Source of the DNA: an uncultured Lachnospiraceae bacterium | GTDB taxonomy: Bacteria > Bacillota > Clostridia > Lachnospirales > Lachnospiraceae | DNA: 15,939 nucleotides | Reading direction: 5' to 3' | NCBI GenBank assembly: GCA_910587955.1 | Contig: CAJUNN010000059.1 | Location: forward strand, 1 to 15,939 | Shown here: in pieces, positions 5,966 through 13,230 of the stretch | Layout: every line of letters begins with the position of its first letter | Position numbering within the stretch: position 1 is the stretch's first letter | Program-made: the position numbers and the translations under genes | The notes under the pieces: generated by a model | The model's database searches: none | What the model saw: only the letters and a program-made list of their open reading frames with translations | Told to the model about the DNA's origin: nothing

Positions 5966-7891
5966 ATGAAGGTGACATTGAAAGACGGCTCCGTTAAGGA
6001 GTATGCAGAGAGCAAATCCGTATATGAAATTGCCCTTGATATCAGCGAGGGACTGGCCCGTGCCGCCTGCGCCGGGGAGATTAACGGGGAGACCGCAGAC
6101 TTGCGGACGGTTGTGGAGGAGGACTGCCAGTTAAATATTCTGACTGCCCGGGATGAAAAAGGCCTGTCTGCTCTGCGCCATACGGCCAGCCATGTGATGG
6201 CCCAGGCGGTGAAGCGCCTGTACCCGGGTGCCAAGCTTGCCATCGGTCCTTCCGTGGCGGACGGCTTCTATTATGACATTGACTTTGAGGAGCCCATTGC
6301 CGCCGAGGATCTGGAAAAGATTGAGGCGGAGATGAAGAAAATCGTAAAAGAAGCCCTTCCCATTGAGCGATTTACCCTTCCCAGGGCAGAGGCTCTGGCT
6401 TTTGTCCGGGAAAAGGAGGAGCCCTATAAGGTGGAACTGATTGAAGATCTGCCGGAGGGTGCAGAAATCAGCTTTTACCGCCAGGGAGAGTTTACGGATC
6501 TGTGCGCAGGCCCCCATTTGAGAAGCACGAAAGATGTGGGGAAGGCGTATAAGCTCACCAGCCTGGCAGGAGCCTACTGGAGGGGCAATGAACACAACAA
6601 GATGCTTACCCGCATCTATGCCACGGCCTTTGCCAAAAAGGATGAGCTGGAAGCTTACCTGACCATGATTGAGGAGGCAAAGAAGCGGGATCACCGGAAG
6701 CTTGGAAGGGAGCTGGGGCTCTTTATGATGCACGAGGCCGGACCGGGCTTTCCGTTCTTCCTGCCCAAGGGCATGGTGCTGAAGAATACGCTTCTGGATT
6801 TCTGGAGGGAAATTCACAAGAAGGCCGGCTATGTGGAGATTTCTACGCCCATTATTTTAAACCGGAATCTCTGGGAGACTTCCGGGCACTGGGATCACTA
6901 CAAAAATAATATGTACACCACCGTTATTGACGAGCAGGACTTTGCGGTGAAGCCCATGAACTGTCCGGGGGGAATGCTGGTGTATGCGTCGGAGCCCCGC
7001 TCCTACCGGGATCTGCCTCTGCGGGCAGGTGAGATCGGCCTGGTGCACCGCCACGAAAAGTCCGGCCAGCTTCACGGCCTGATGCGGGTCCGCTGCTTCA
7101 ATCAGGACGATGCCCATATTTTCATGATGCCGGAGCAGATCAAGGATGAGATCAAAGGCGTGGTGAAGCTTATCGATCAGGTCTACAGCCTCTTTGGATT
7201 CGAGTATCATGTAGAGCTTTCCACACGGCCGGAAGACAGTATGGGCAGCGACGAGGACTGGGAGATGGCTACGGAAGGCCTTCGGAGTGCTCTGGACGAA
7301 ATGGGACTTAACTATACGGTGAATGAGGGCGACGGCGCCTTCTACGGACCGAAGATTGATTTCCATCTGGTAGATGCCATCGGGAGAACCTGGCAGTGCG
7401 GAACCATTCAGCTGGATTTCCAGATGCCCCAGCGGTTTGAACTGGAGTATATCGGGGCAGACGGCGAGAAGCATCGGCCGATTATGATTCACCGGGTAGT
7501 CTTCGGATCCATCGAGCGTTTTATCGGCATTTTGATTGAGCACTTTGCAGGGGCCTTCCCCACCTGGCTGGCTCCGGTGCAGGTGAAGGTGCTTCCCATC
7601 TCTGAAAAGCATGTAGCGTATGCAAAAAAGGTGGAGCAGAGCCTGGAGGCTGCCGGAGTCCGGGCTGAGCTGGATATGCAGGATGAGAAGATCGGTTATA
7701 AGATCCGCATGGCCCAGATGCAGAAAGTTCCCTATATGCTGGTAGTGGGACAAAAGGAAGCCGAGGAAGGACTGGTTTCCGTGCGCAGCCGGTTCGCCGG
7801 GGATGAGGGCCAGAAGAGCCTGGATGCCTTTATCGGGGAGATCCGCCAAGAGATTGACGGCCGGGAAGTGCGCAAAAGAGAAGAGCAGTGA
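5966..7891 (+). CDS. thrS: Threonine--tRNA ligase
   Basis: This 641-residue cytoplasmic enzyme attaches threonine to tRNA-Thr and is full length for the family. An N-terminal TGS domain (about 1-62) is followed by the editing domain, with the zinc-type site HTASH (72-76) and CAGPH (180-184). The class II catalytic core spans about 240-535. The active-site zinc ligands are visible as Cys333 (NCPGG), His384 (DDAHIF) and His509 (IMIHR). Motif 2 includes HRHEKSGQLHGLMRVR. The anticodon-binding domain covers about 536-635. The ATG at 5966 has AAAGGA 8 bases upstream; an ATG at 5961 opens only a two-codon frame. Expression is controlled by the T-box upstream. The VOC gene starts 36 bases after the stop with no terminator between. 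Confidence 0.98.
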   Translation: MKVTLKDGSVKEYAESKSVYEIALDISEGLARAACAGEINGETADLRTVVEEDCQLNILTARDEKGLSALRHTASHVMAQAVKRLYPGAKLAIGPSVADGFYYDIDFEEPIAAEDLEKIEAEMKKIVKEALPIERFTLPRAEALAFVREKEEPYKVELIEDLPEGAEISFYRQGEFTDLCAGPHLRSTKDVGKAYKLTSLAGAYWRGNEHNKMLTRIYATAFAKKDELEAYLTMIEEAKKRDHRKLGRELGLFMMHEAGPGFPFFLPKGMVLKNTLLDFWREIHKKAGYVEISTPIILNRNLWETSGHWDHYKNNMYTTVIDEQDFAVKPMNCPGGMLVYASEPRSYRDLPLRAGEIGLVHRHEKSGQLHGLMRVRCFNQDDAHIFMMPEQIKDEIKGVVKLIDQVYSLFGFEYHVELSTRPEDSMGSDEDWEMATEGLRSALDEMGLNYTVNEGDGAFYGPKIDFHLVDAIGRTWQCGTIQLDFQMPQRFELEYIGADGEKHRPIMIHRVVFGSIERFIGILIEHFAGAFPTWLAPVQVKVLPISEKHVAYAKKVEQSLEAAGVRAELDMQDEKIGYKIRMAQMQKVPYMLVVGQKEAEEGLVSVRSRFAGDEGQKSLDAFIGEIRQEIDGREVRKREEQ

Positions 7892-7927
7892 AAGAAAAAC
7901 GGATAAAAAAAGAAAAGGAGAGATAGT

Positions 7928-8338
7928 ATGACAATTCAGGAGAATGTAACGGGACTGCAGCATCTTGGAATTCCGGCGGTAGATTTAAAGGAGAGTATCC
8001 GCTGGTATACGGAGGTTCTGGGCTTTGAGAACATCGAGGAAAAAGAAATCCCGGGCCGCTGCCATGCGGCATTTCTGAAAAAGGGAAATCTGGTGCTTGA
8101 GATTTACCAGGAAAACGAAGAGGCAGTCCGGGAGGTGGCGTCCAGAAGCCACGGGCACATGGATCACCTGGCCCTGAATGTGACGGATGTGAAGGCGGCC
8201 TTTGAGGAAATGAAAAAGACCGGCTGCACCATGCTGGATACGGAGATCCAGTCCCTTCCCTTCTTTGAGAAGGGAGTAGCATGGTTTACCGTGCTTGGGC
8301 CCAGCGGGGAAAAGGTAGAGTTTAACCAGTTCTTATAG
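7928..8338 (+). CDS. VOC superfamily (glyoxalase / dioxygenase fold) protein
   Basis: The 136-residue protein consists of two beta-alpha-beta-beta-beta modules (about 8-62 and 76-135), as in glyoxalase I, fosfomycin-resistance and related metalloenzymes. The four positions that bind metal in glyoxalase-like members all carry suitable residues: His12 (LQHLGI), Glu58 (LVLEIY), His80 (MDHLAL) and Glu131 (VEFNQ). A divalent-metal enzyme is therefore likely, though the substrate is unknown. AAGGAGAG precedes the ATG at good spacing. It sits between thrS and hydE, 36 bases after the former and 7 before the latter, so all three may be co-transcribed under the T-box. Confidence 0.87.
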   Translation: MTIQENVTGLQHLGIPAVDLKESIRWYTEVLGFENIEEKEIPGRCHAAFLKKGNLVLEIYQENEEAVREVASRSHGHMDHLALNVTDVKAAFEEMKKTGCTMLDTEIQSLPFFEKGVAWFTVLGPSGEKVEFNQFL

Positions 8339-8345
8339 GAAAAAG

Positions 8346-9413
8346 ATGGATATTGTAGAAACGTTTATCCGCAGCGGAAGGCTGACAAGAGAAGGATATG
8401 CGGAGCTTCTTGCGGCCTCCCGGAACCGGGAGGCCGCAAAAAGTCTTCAAAGGGAAGCGGTGCGCCTGCAGAAAGCCACATACGGAAACCGGGTATATGT
8501 ACGCGGATTGATTGAATTTACCAATTACTGCAAAAACAACTGCTATTACTGCGGCATCCGAAAGGGAAACCGGAAGGCTTCCCGGTGCCGTCTGGACCGG
8601 GAGGAGATACTGGCCTGCTGTGAAAGGGGATATGCTCTGGGACTGCGCACGTTTGTCCTCCAGGGCGGAGAGGATCCCTGGTATACGGATGAGCGGATGG
8701 CAGATCTGATACAGGCTGTAAAGGAACGCTGGCCGGACTGCGCCCTTACCTTGTCTGTAGGGGAGAGATCCCGGGAAAGCTACCGGCTGTTCCGGGAGGC
8801 GGGAGCAGACCGCTATCTTCTCCGCCAGGAGACGGCGGATGAGAGCCATTACGGAAAGCTGCATCCGCCGGAAATGAGCCCGGAACGAAGGAAGCAATGC
8901 CTTTGGGAGTTAAAAGAACTAGGCTTTCAGGCAGGCGCCGGATTTCTGGTGGGTTCTCCCGGACAGACGGATTGGGAACTGGCGGCTGATTTGCTCTTTC
9001 TTCAAGAGCTGCGGCCCCAGATGGCAGGCATCGGTCCCTTTATTCCCCACCGGGATACGCCTTTTGCCGGGGAGAAGGCCGGAAGCGTAGACATGACCCT
9101 GCGCCTGATTTCCATCCTGCGCATTCTCCTGCCGGATGTGCTGCTGCCGGCTACCACGGCTCTGGGGACGCTTCATCCCCAGGGGCGGGAGATGGGGATC
9201 CTGGCAGGGGCCAATGTGCTGATGCCCGTTCTCACTCCGCCGGGGATCCGGGAGAAATATGAGCTGTACGAGCATAAGAGCAGCAGCAAAGATGAGGCTG
9301 GCCGCCTGGGGGAGCTGGCCGAAAGGGTAGAAAAAATAGGGTACCGTCTGGCGGCGGGCCGGGGCGACCACCGGGAAATCAGGGGAGATATTCGGAAATC
9401 AGCCGATCGTTGA
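8346..9413 (+). CDS. hydE: [FeFe]-hydrogenase H-cluster maturase, radical SAM protein HydE
   Basis: This 355-residue radical SAM enzyme has the cluster motif CKNNCYYC (Cys62, Cys66, Cys69) near the start of the barrel and the preceding RGLIEFTNYC typical of HydE. Further family features are FVLQGGEDPW (103-112), LRQETADESHY, GAGFLVGSPGQT and GIGPFIPHRDTPF. HydE works with HydG and HydF to build the di-iron subcluster of [FeFe] hydrogenases, so the host probably ferments with hydrogen turnover. The C-terminal region ELYEHKSSSKDEAGR lacks the extra cysteines that bind a second cluster in some HydE proteins. The stop codon of the VOC gene forms part of its ribosome site (TAGGA). Its 3' end overlaps the convergent DUF2589-like gene by 35 bases. 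HydF and HydG are not in the window. Confidence 0.93.
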   Translation: MDIVETFIRSGRLTREGYAELLAASRNREAAKSLQREAVRLQKATYGNRVYVRGLIEFTNYCKNNCYYCGIRKGNRKASRCRLDREEILACCERGYALGLRTFVLQGGEDPWYTDERMADLIQAVKERWPDCALTLSVGERSRESYRLFREAGADRYLLRQETADESHYGKLHPPEMSPERRKQCLWELKELGFQAGAGFLVGSPGQTDWELAADLLFLQELRPQMAGIGPFIPHRDTPFAGEKAGSVDMTLRLISILRILLPDVLLPATTALGTLHPQGREMGILAGANVLMPVLTPPGIREKYELYEHKSSSKDEAGRLGELAERVEKIGYRLAAGRGDHREIRGDIRKSADR

Positions 9414-9771
9414 TCCGCATGATGCCCTCAGAGGGATCTTCCGATTGGAGGACAATTTCTACGTGCATAGGAAGTTTGGAATCGTTTTTGGACAGATTCA
9501 GCATCAGTTCCCCCTTTTGGATGCCCTCTATACAGCAGTCGAAATCCAGACGTATGGTTTTCAGGCTGAGGGGATTTAAGCGGGCCATGCAGAGCCGGGG
9601 TACGGACAGACTCTCCTGGCCGGCACGGATTCGGAAATCTTTGGGCGTGCCGTCCTCCCGGAAACAAGAGCAGATGTTTTTCTGATATTCCCGGTCCATG
9701 GCCTGTCCGGCTTTTGCCATAGACAGCTCCAGGATTTCCATAAATTGATAGGCTGAGACGGTGTGTTTCAT
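9379..9771 (-). CDS. Miniature DUF2589-like protein, third gene of the minus-strand operon
   Basis: The start is ATG 9771, whose bases overlap the TGA of the preceding gene (ATGA), with AAGGAG upstream. A longer frame from 9795 lies inside the preceding gene and is rejected. The 130-residue product is not annotated as DUF2589 from memory, but it repeats the layout of the two DUF2589 proteins nearby. It has an N-terminal helix (10-36), a beta block VPRLCMARLNPLSLKTIRLD (57-76) matching VPILSIVPIPNLQVDQVGIT of the plus-strand gene, and a terminal block MHVEIVLQSEDPSEGIMRI (102-120) matching YHVDVSATNHGTPEGLARI. It ends soon after, without the coiled-coil region of the larger paralogues. The function is unknown. 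It overlaps the end of hydE. Confidence 0.72.
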   Translation of the reverse strand: MKHTVSAYQFMEILELSMAKAGQAMDREYQKNICSCFREDGTPKDFRIRAGQESLSVPRLCMARLNPLSLKTIRLDFDCCIEGIQKGELMLNLSKNDSKLPMHVEIVLQSEDPSEGIMRINDRLISEYLP

Positions 9772-10058
9772 AAGGGTTGTTCTCCTTCTATCCACAGGGG
9801 TTTCCGCCGGAATCCGATGTGATACGTAGTCCGCTCCATAATAAACTGGTGTTCGGCCAGGGTGTAGGTAGCCACGGTCTTGTCCTGGCCGATGATTTTC
9901 CCTCTGGGAAAGTCATTCAGGCACCGGTTCAGAAGCGCGACCTGGTTTTCCCTCTCCTGATCGGAAAAGGGCAGGTTGGGATTGATACTGCCTACGGTAA
10001 CGGTTTTTATGTAAGTGAGATCCTCCAGCGCAAGGCCTTGCTTTTTAGGGTTCGTCAT
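9768..10058 (-). CDS. 96-residue protein of unknown function, second gene of the DUF2589 operon
   Basis: The best start is ATG 10058, 7 bases after GGAGGAG. ATG 10064 lies only one base from that site, and the frame from 10091 is inside the upstream gene. The product is soluble with no TM segment. It has a conserved-looking central part (VTVGSINPNLPFSDQE, 21-36; RGKIIGQDKTVATYTLAEHQ, 52-71; YHIGFRRKPLW, 79-89) with alternating hydrophobic residues suggesting beta strands. I do not recognise a named family. It overlaps the first gene by 14 bases and the third by the ATGA junction, so all three are translationally coupled and likely made in fixed ratio. Confidence 0.7.
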   Translation of the reverse strand: MTNPKKQGLALEDLTYIKTVTVGSINPNLPFSDQERENQVALLNRCLNDFPRGKIIGQDKTVATYTLAEHQFIMERTTYHIGFRRKPLWIEGEQPL

Positions 10059-10842
10059 GGACATGCTCCTCCAAAATCTTAATTTCTGCACGGAGCAGGG
10101 CTTCCTTCCAGCTTTCTTTCAGGGCGGCGTATTTCTCCCTGCGCCCGGAAAGCTCTGCAATCCGCAGGGACAGCTTGTCCCGGATTTCTTCGGAGAGGGA
10201 GGATTGGAATTCCAAGTTTTTTGCCTCCAGGTTCTGATCGAGCTTTTCGATCATGGCCTCTAGACGCCGGACGGCAGAGGCGGCTTTGCTCCTGGCCGCA
10301 TACAATTCCTGGTTTTTTTGGGGAATGCCGTCAGTGTCCACGTAAGTTTTTTCTTCGACACTGGGGATCTGATTGATATCCAGTACATCAATGAGCCTGG
10401 CAACCCCTTCCGGCAGCGGCGCTGACTCGGTTTTGATGTGAAAGGACATTTTGGGGAGAAAATCCGTTTTCCGCTGCTGCCCGGCCGCCGGTTTTCCCAG
10501 AAGGTCAAAGGAGCCGTCCTTTCCGCTTTCGGTTTTCATTTCCACGCGGAACTTAACGGCCGAATGGCAGATTTGCAGGGCAGAGAGGGGGACAATGGAG
10601 GCAGCGGGTACCGTAAGCCCCATAGTTTCAATTTTCTCACCTTCCTGGTCCGATTTGGCCCGCTCATACAGGAACTTGATGTTTTTCAGTTTCATTACAG
10701 GAATTTCTTCGATGCCGTCTTCCCGTTCGCTGAAGGTGGCGATTTGCTTTAAGATGCCATTGCTTAACTCGATGTCCGCCTCTTTGATGGCATTGATCGG
10801 AGCAAAGACTAGGTCGTCAATAGGGACGAATACATTTTCCAT
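10045..10842 (-). CDS. DUF2589 domain protein with C-terminal coiled coil, first gene of the minus-strand operon
   Basis: The 265-residue protein has three blocks shared with the divergent plus-strand DUF2589 gene. These are an N-terminal helix with DLVFAPINAIKEADIELSNG (10-29), a beta block TVPAASIVPLSALQI (77-91) followed by VKFRVEM, and FHIKTESAPLPEGVARLIDV (134-153). Residues about 170-260 are strongly helical and charged (KAASAVRRLEAMIEKLDQNL), probably a coiled coil. There is no signal peptide or TM segment. AAGGAG precedes the ATG. A TATAAT-like box lies at 10879-10874 on the minus strand but without a good -35. DUF2589 has no established function. The gene heads a tightly overlapping three-gene operon. 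Confidence 0.8.
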   Translation of the reverse strand: MENVFVPIDDLVFAPINAIKEADIELSNGILKQIATFSEREDGIEEIPVMKLKNIKFLYERAKSDQEGEKIETMGLTVPAASIVPLSALQICHSAVKFRVEMKTESGKDGSFDLLGKPAAGQQRKTDFLPKMSFHIKTESAPLPEGVARLIDVLDINQIPSVEEKTYVDTDGIPQKNQELYAARSKAASAVRRLEAMIEKLDQNLEAKNLEFQSSLSEEIRDKLSLRIAELSGRREKYAALKESWKEALLRAEIKILEEHVHDEP

Positions 10843-11016
10843 GGCAGCTCTCCTTGTCCTTTCTGCAGGTACTATTATAAATATATGACAGGGGAGGCTT
10901 TCGCAGAACCGGATAAAATAATATTTTTTTCAAGCATGATTCCCGGAACAGGGACATAGGGTGTATTAGCAGGACGGCCATGGCACGGCGTACGTGGAAC
11001 TAAAATAGGAGGCAGT
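10843..11016. promoter_or_regulatory. Divergent intergenic region between the two DUF2589 genes
   Basis: These 174 bases hold the start signals of both directions. On the minus strand, TATAAT at 10879-10874 precedes the DUF2589 operon, with AAGGAG before its ATG. On the plus strand, AGGAGG at 11007-11012 precedes ATG 11017. No convincing -35 box was found for either, so an alternative sigma factor or an activator is possible. A bidirectional arrangement suggests shared control. Confidence 0.4.
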
Positions 11017-12117
11017 ATGGCAGTTTCAAACCAATTTTCAGGACTGGATATGAAAAATCTCATCGGCGCCCCTTTGACGGCGGCGGCAGACGCCAGCGTG
11101 CAGCTGGCGCAAAGTACGGCAGATTTCATCAACCGGGTAGGGTTCGATGAGGAGGGCAAGGTCCGGAACGTAGATTTCGGATATGAGAAAAAGGTAAATA
11201 ACGAAGACGGTACCACGGATGTACAGGAGATGAAGGTACATGTGCCCATTCTCTCCATTGTGCCCATTCCGAACCTTCAGGTAGATCAGGTAGGCATTAC
11301 CTTCGACATGGAGGTAAAAGAGAGTGAGCAGAGCGAAACGTCTACGGATGCAAGCGCAGCGGTTTCCGGCAGCGGCAGCATCTTCGGATTTAAAGTCAGC
11401 GTAAGCGGCAGCGTCTCTTCCCACAGTTCCAATACCAGAAGCAGCGATAATTCTGCCAAATACCATGTGGATGTGTCTGCTACCAATCACGGAACGCCGG
11501 AGGGGCTGGCAAGGATCCTGGATATTATGTCGGCCAACGTGGCGCCCTCTCTGATGTCCTCCCGGGCAGTGGACGAGTACGGAAATCCGGTTTCCGGCGA
11601 TGCCAAGGTGCGCAGCGACAGGCTCAAAGCCTTGAAAGGGGAGCAGAAGCAGCTAAGTATTGCAGCCAATGCCGCAGAGAGCAGCTACAGCAATCAGCTG
11701 ATTCTCTTTAAGAAGGAGATTCAGAATATCAAGAATCAGAATGAAGCCAAGATTCAGCAGAAGATAACAGGGGAGACGGACGAAGCCAAACTGGAGCTTT
11801 ACACCAAAACCCAAATCCAGGTCCGGGAGAGCTGGGAGGTGGCCTGCAATACGGCGGGGGACACGGTGAGGCTTGTTTCTTCGGAAGGAGCGGGCAGTGA
11901 TTCGCTTCTTCTGACCCAGTATACCAAGCTATACATTATGAAAGATGACGGCAGTGCCGAACTGTATGCGGATGATGCCAGCAGTAAACTGGAACTGGCC
12001 TTTAACAAGGCCATCCGGCAGTATGGCCGGTATGAGGAAATGAAGACTGCTCTGGTGGATAAGGAGAATGAAATCAACGCCCTGCTACTGCCGGATAAGA
12101 CTTCCGAAACCCCGTGA
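11017..12117 (+). CDS. DUF2589 domain protein with long helical C-terminus
   Basis: The 366-residue protein has the classic DUF2589 layout. The N-terminal block LIGAPLTAAADASVQLAQST (15-34) runs into VGFDEEGKVRNVDFGYEKK. A beta block VPILSIVPIPNLQVDQVGIT (76-95) follows, then a Ser/Gly-rich segment at about 102-148 that may be flexible, and YHVDVSATNHGTPEGLARIL (149-168). Residues about 195-290 are helical (RLKALKGEQKQLSIAANAAE, then FKKEIQNIKNQNEAKIQQKI) and likely form a coiled coil. The C-terminal part, 291-366, is mixed. No signal peptide or TM segment is seen. AGGAGG lies 4 bases before the ATG. It is divergent from the paralogue-containing operon and ends at a strong terminator. Its role is unknown. 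Confidence 0.87.
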   Translation: MAVSNQFSGLDMKNLIGAPLTAAADASVQLAQSTADFINRVGFDEEGKVRNVDFGYEKKVNNEDGTTDVQEMKVHVPILSIVPIPNLQVDQVGITFDMEVKESEQSETSTDASAAVSGSGSIFGFKVSVSGSVSSHSSNTRSSDNSAKYHVDVSATNHGTPEGLARILDIMSANVAPSLMSSRAVDEYGNPVSGDAKVRSDRLKALKGEQKQLSIAANAAESSYSNQLILFKKEIQNIKNQNEAKIQQKITGETDEAKLELYTKTQIQVRESWEVACNTAGDTVRLVSSEGAGSDSLLLTQYTKLYIMKDDGSAELYADDASSKLELAFNKAIRQYGRYEEMKTALVDKENEINALLLPDKTSETP

Positions 12118-12172
12118 AAAGGATGTTTTGACGGCAAAAAGCCAGCCGGAATATGCAGATATGCAGCCGATG

Positions 12173-12216
12173 AGGGCTGAATCCTGTGTTGGAAAGGATT
12201 CAGCCCTTTTGCTTTT
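12173..12216 (+). terminator. Intrinsic terminator after the plus-strand DUF2589 gene
   Basis: AGGGCTGAATCC (12173-12184) pairs perfectly over 12 bases with GGATTCAGCCCT (12196-12207) around an 11-base loop, followed by TTTTGCTTTT. On the minus strand the stem is not followed by a T run, so it probably does not end the convergent ABC operon. Confidence 0.9.
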
Positions 12217-12219
12217 GCC

Positions 12220-13227
12220 TTATTCGTTATGCTTATGCCGCCTGGAAATCAGAAGATACCATGCAAACCACACCACGCAGTGAACAGCCAGGATGCCGGC
12301 ATCTTTCAAAGCGGTGTCCGTATTTTTATGAGACAAAGCCAGAATGCCCTCAAAAGCGGGCTGGGACGGAACGATATTGCAAATGTCTGCCAGCGGCCCG
12401 CCCGCCCCAATCAGAGCACATAAAATGGGTACTGCGATAAACACGAGCATGACAAGCTTGATATAGACCACACCGATCATCAGGTCCTTGGAGCACCTGC
12501 CGATAAACAGGCCAATCAGTGCCGCCACAAAGGACGACAGAACGATTAGCGTCAGCATCCGCCCGAAATTTTGCCAAGACAATCGGAAACAGATGCAGGC
12601 TGTCACAATGGAGGATAGACTGCCGAAAAGGAACCCCACCACAACTTTCTGCAAAATGTACTGGCTGGGTGTCATGGGCAGGATTTCATTGACAAACGCC
12701 ACGCCGTCCTCTTTTTCAGAAATAATGTTCATAGCATTGAACGTACAGCCCATAAACATAGCCACGATCAGCACAGCGGGGATGAAAATGTCTTGGAAAT
12801 TTTCCAAAATATCAGGGCGCTCCAGTGTCAAAACTTTCACCGGTTCCGCTCCTGTCCGCTGGTCATAGAGAGCCGGGAGTGTAGCCGCCGCCTGCTGAAA
12901 AATGTCCAGCTCGTCCCCGCTGATCGCAGTTTTGAGGATGTCCCCGTCTGCTTTCACGCCAATGACGTTGGTGGACGGTTCCTTGATGGCGGCGGCCAGT
13001 TCTTCCGGCGTTCCATAGACTGTTACCGGCCCGTACCGCTCCAGCCATGTGACCGCCTGTGGGGACAGTTCGTTTTCCAGTACGCCGAAGTGGAGTTCGC
13101 CCAAGCTGGACAGGTCAATCGCCCCCATAAAGTTCAGCGCTGCGGCTGCCAGGATAGGCAGAAGAAACGTCATCAGACAGAATTTGTCCCGCAAAACACG
13201 TTTCATCTGATACTTTAAGCCTTTCAC
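12220..13227 (-). CDS. ABC-2 type transporter permease (second permease)
   Basis: The 335-residue protein starts at GTG 13227, with the strong site AAAGGAGGGG inside the end of the upstream gene. The topology is one N-terminal TM segment (about 16-35), a large extracytoplasmic domain (about 38-145), then five TM segments at about 148-168, 192-213, 224-245, 254-273 and 309-327. The cytoplasmic loop NIISEKEDGVAFVNEILPMT (167-186) after TM2 is typical of ABC-2 permeases, where it contacts the ATPase. It begins three bases after the stop of the other permease and is the last gene of the operon. A six-TM half-transporter exporting a drug, peptide or lipid is the likely role. The substrate is unknown. 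Confidence 0.85.
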   Translation of the reverse strand: MKGLKYQMKRVLRDKFCLMTFLLPILAAAALNFMGAIDLSSLGELHFGVLENELSPQAVTWLERYGPVTVYGTPEELAAAIKEPSTNVIGVKADGDILKTAISGDELDIFQQAAATLPALYDQRTGAEPVKVLTLERPDILENFQDIFIPAVLIVAMFMGCTFNAMNIISEKEDGVAFVNEILPMTPSQYILQKVVVGFLFGSLSSIVTACICFRLSWQNFGRMLTLIVLSSFVAALIGLFIGRCSKDLMIGVVYIKLVMLVFIAVPILCALIGAGGPLADICNIVPSQPAFEGILALSHKNTDTALKDAGILAVHCVVWFAWYLLISRRHKHNE

Positions 13228-13230
13228 GCC

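Noticed and set aside
6857..7963. Long open frame on the minus strand opposite thrS
   Set aside because: It is antisense to an unmistakable full-length thrS, has no family features, and mirrors the GC-rich third positions of that gene.
9772..9795. Longer start for the miniature DUF2589-like protein
   Set aside because: It would overlap the upstream coding region with no Shine-Dalgarno at proper spacing, whereas ATG 9771 has ATGA coupling and AAGGAG.
10875..11267. Minus-strand frame covering the divergent region and the start of the plus DUF2589 gene
   Set aside because: It runs opposite the conserved N-terminal DUF2589 block and lacks a ribosome site.
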